Shown here: positions 47,222 to 50,361 of the stretch, in pieces
Layout: each line of letters begins with the position of its first letter
How positions within the stretch are numbered: position 1 is the first letter of the stretch
DNA from: Zygnema cylindricum
Lineage: Eukaryota > Streptophyta > Zygnematophyceae > Zygnematales > Zygnemataceae
Assembly: GCA_037447655.1 (NCBI GenBank)
Contig: JBBHKE010003245.1
Span: 1-50,361 of the forward strand
Direction: 5' to 3'
Length of the DNA stretch: 50,361 nucleotides
Translations under genes and position numbers: made by a program
Notes under the pieces: generated by a model
The model's input: the letters and a program-made list of their open reading frames with translations, nothing else
What the model was told of the DNA's origin: nothing
Databases searched by the model: none

Positions 47222-49451
47222 GTATGCTTCGGAGTCTTAACATGCTCCCACTCTGCTCCTCGAGGCCTAAGGACTAGACATGGCTGCCTGTGAAGAGGTT
47301 CGTGGAAGCTTCAAGTGTGGCTTCAATCGAGCCTTCAATGTCGGATTCAATGGCGGATTCAATGGCGGCTTCGTTGTAATGATGAGCAATACAAATTTCT
47401 TTCAAATTTCGCGCGCGGAAATGAAACGTCACTTTTCATAACTTTCCGTACATTGTATCCGTACCGTACAAATTTCATTCAAACTTCGTGCGCGGAAATA
47501 AAACGTCCCTTTTTTGAAAGTTCTGTACATAATCTTCGTTCATTTTATCCGTACGAAAAGTATACGCATTTAACGTAACATTCAAAATCTAAAAAAAAAT
47601 AACGAAATTTCGTAAAAATGTCAAAATCAGTACGAATGAGACATCTATGTGGATCAGCATGAATTATACTAATTTGTTGCCGATCTTTTCTGCCCTTCCG
47701 ACACAAAATAGAATTTATGATGCTATTTTTTCTTAGTTACATAATGTCTTCTAACGATTCAGTAAATGCCACGTCATCTGGAGACTATATTAGAATTAAT
47801 AGTTCTACTATGAACCCCAGACAAGTGTTTGGCTTAAAGTAGCAGTTTGAACGTTTTTAAATATTATGAACTTAACAATTTTAAATAAGCTTTATAGTTT
47901 CTCAGAATGCCCGTTCACGTGGTAATTTTTGAATTCTACAGGTTCTTCTCAACCGCACGTTCTTAAGGCGTAGAGCAGCCTGCAATAGGGGGAAAGGTCC
48001 TCGACGGTCCAGCACTCGTGCTTTCAGCTCGTAATTTTTGAAAAAATACGATAATGGAAGGATATTGGTCTATTTTAAAACTTTGAACCAGTTACCAGTC
48101 CTTAAACTCCAGCTGTCGTGTGACCTATGGATCAGTGGTCGTAGCATAGCTGTTAATATTTTCACGCAGGAAAAACGAAGTCTTGGCGCCAACCACGCTT
48201 TGCGAGCCGTACATCCACGCTGAAATATTTGATACGGGCGCGACGCGACGTGGCCGACCATATCCAAAATTTGTACTTCTGACCATTGGGAGCGGTGTCA
48301 GAGATTGTGTGAGCGACCGCCATACGGATTCCTGATTTCTGACGTGGTTAAGGTGGACACCTCTCAAAACACTGTAGCTGTCCTAAAAGTGTACATTTAC
48401 GTACGGAATTTTAAGGGTTTCCAGCAGATCCAGTTTTCCTTACAGAAAAGGATAGATTTCACTAGAGCTGTTTTTGTCAGGTGCACTAAAGACAGGATAA
48501 CGCACGTCAGGATGTACGGAATATTATGTAGGTAGAGGCGATCATACGTCCAAAGTGAAATCATGAAATGTAAATGAAAAAACAAACGAATCAAATAATA
48601 CTCGGAAGGGTCAAAGGAGCAGAATAATATGGTTGACCAAGTCAGTATAATGTCGGTGGCGTCATCAAAGTCATAGTGACTACGGTTGCGGTACTCCGTG
48701 TCGCAGATGGTTCTGACGAACCAGATTGAGTGCTGGTTTCGCACGTGTTCGTCGTCAGACCTATCGACATCGGACGGCAAAACCGTCCCCTCAATTGGAC
48801 TGCATCGTCGGCCGTCCGATTGAAGTCATTCTTAAATGTCACCTTCAGGGTTTTGCACTTTTGCTCCATCCCAAACTTTTCAGGTTCAAAGCCGGGTAGT
48901 AAAGTAAAAACGCGACGAACCGAGAAAGATACGTGAGAAAGATCAATGATTGGTTATCCGGTGGGGAATCTAGCGGGCCAATAATGTTGTTCCGCATCAA
49001 ATATAAGGTAAAAATATAATTCCAAGATTCACTAAAAAAGTAAAAATGCCCTTGAAAGTTTTGCGGAACGATTTTCGTCGTCAAAAATAGTAAGCGATTG
49101 GTTCAAATTCGGGAGTTGATCAACAGCTCTAAAGTATTCTCAAAATGATTTGTCCTTTGCGTATTTAAGGGTTTTTCTCAAATTGCTACTGTACTCTTCG
49201 CCACCGAAGCTCCAGTAGCGTCTACTTTTCGTGCTTCATATCGGTTCGGAATCGCCAGATTTCGTAACTGGCAGGAATCCGTATTTTACCAATTAAATTA
49301 GATTCGCTTGTATTCTTTAAAAATTTGTTATATCCTATTTGTACCCGGATGGTTTTTCCATGACAAGTTTTGCAATAAAGACTACACCTTATATTCATTC
49401 ATTACTAGTAAATCAACGCCCGTTTCAAGGGCATGGACCATGTCCTCTCTA
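47222..49451. other. Intergenic region without recognised gene
   Basis: GTACG-rich sequence. Tandem TTCAATGGCGGA-type units lie at 47328-47372. The longest frame (48397-48780, minus, 127 codons) has no family resemblance and overlaps open frames on the other strand, so it is not called. Confidence 0.5.
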
Positions 49452-49530
49452 ATCGTGCCCGTTTATCGTGCCCGTTCATCTCGCCCGTTCATCGTGCCCG
49501 CTCATCGTGATCGTACATCATGCCCGTTAC
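49452..49530. repeat. Tandem repeat of 13-14 bp (ATCGTGCCCGTTC)
   Basis: Six units with point changes, for example ATCGTGCCCGTTT, ATCTCGCCCGTTC and ATCGTGCCCGCTC. Confidence 0.85.
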
Positions 49531-49664
49531 ACGCGCCTAGACCGTGTCCTGTTTATCAAAACGTCTTACTGTTTTACTATTCAAAACGTCCGTACGGACA
49601 TTTGTAGAGCTGACCAAAAACAACACAATGATTGACGGATACTCATAGACAGGTTCGAGCAACC

Positions 49665-50023
49665 TGCATCTCAGAATGGCTCTTTTGGCGGCTTTTGCCA
49701 AACAAGCCGATGGATTGACACGTTAAACTGTTATCACTTAAAGGAATAATTCATTATTGATTTTTTATTGTGCAAATATTCATTTCTATTGTACAAATAT
49801 TAATATTTTATTTAATTGAAACATTAGTTAACGATATAAGTACAAGTACAAGTACAAGTATTTAATACAAATATATCGTATGAATCAAACTATCTATCCT
49901 AAAATCAAGATTATTGTTTAATAAAATCATATTCGATTTTGAGATAATATTCTCATTATTCACTATGCATCTCAGAATGGCTCTTTTGGCGGCTTTTGCC
50001 AAAAAAACCGATGGATTGACACG
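49665..50023. repeat. Pair of direct repeats of about 58 bp, 301 bp apart
   Basis: TGCATCTCAGAATGGCTCTT, TTGGCGGCTTTTGCCAAA and CCGATGGATTGACACGT occur at 49665-49722 and 49966-50023 with two or three differences. The AT-rich segment between them carries (GTACAA)3 at 49840-49858. Each copy contains the near-palindrome TTTGGCGGCTTTTGCCAAA. Confidence 0.85.
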
Positions 50024-50361
50024 TGGCACGTTTCCAGTGGATCCCAAAAATTAAAGGGACAAAGCCACGGCGTCGGATGTGAAAGGTACATCGTTTTAAC
50101 TGGAGCCGTACTAAAGCGGTACACATCTTATACCGGCTACAGTACTTTCGGCTTGTACAAATTATCTGATTGGTAGGTACCTCAAGGGGTTGTGAGTAGG
50201 GCGCGTCGGGGGAATAAGACGTACAGTTGAGTGTTGTAACAGTAATAGCGGATCGAACTAATTTATAAAAGGGTATTTAGGAGTTATGATTATAGATTAT
50301 TAAATTTGGTAGACGTTCGCGAAAGAATCACGCGATTTGGAGTTATATTTCAAAAGTTATA
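50024..50361. other. Right edge, nothing recognised
   Basis: No gene or repeat beyond scattered GTAC words. Confidence 0.4.

Noticed and set aside
48397-48780. 127-codon minus frame
   Set aside because: No recognisable domain, open frames on the other strand overlap it, and no splice partners were found.

Overview
This is an intron-rich, AT-rich piece of nuclear DNA from a photosynthetic eukaryote. The organism call rests on a spliced plastid terminal oxidase gene with a plausible transit-peptide N-terminus, a complete RAD51B recombination paralogue, and a GPR1/FUN34/YaaH acetate-type transporter of the kind found in green algae and fungi. A green or streptophyte alga is my best guess, but the sequence does not prove it. 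Introns are GT-AG and range from 51 bp to more than 4 kb; exons were reconstructed by hand from splice signals, phase and family similarity.

Layout. 1-3.7 kb is mostly non-coding, with simple repeats and one possible coding relic. 3.77-14.74 kb (minus) is RAD51B, 12 exons, 415 codons, closing in frame across every junction; its first intron is almost entirely a 3.8 kb satellite of 23-bp units with a higher-order period. 14.9-19.7 kb is intergenic, with a family of inverted-repeat elements and degenerate GTAC-rich repeats. 20.08-21.81 kb (plus) is the GPR1/FUN34/YaaH transporter, 3 exons, 219 aa, with a TATA box; 22.98-23.78 kb is a broken tandem copy lacking exon 1. 24.5-27.2 kb holds another inverted-repeat element, a G-rich tandem repeat and a 35/55-bp satellite. 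28.3-31.0 kb (minus) holds a probable 10-exon gene of unknown function. 31-36.7 kb is a nest of inverted-repeat (MITE-like) elements, one inserted inside a copy of another repeat. 36.83-45.57 kb (minus) is the plastid terminal oxidase, 13 exons, 457 aa, with a pogo-like MITE, a dispersed repeat and several local duplications of splice-site regions in its introns. 45.6-50.36 kb is intergenic, with more inverted and direct repeats.

The genes do not form a pathway: RAD51B acts in nuclear homologous recombination, the oxidase in plastid plastoquinol oxidation, and the transporter in membrane carboxylate transport. The notable part is the architecture: repeats repeatedly involve splice sites and introns. 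Examples are pyrimidine-rich tracts on the transcribed sense strand, often just after the donor; an array of acceptor-like units ending at the real acceptor of oxidase exon 2; and a copied exon tail with its own donor.
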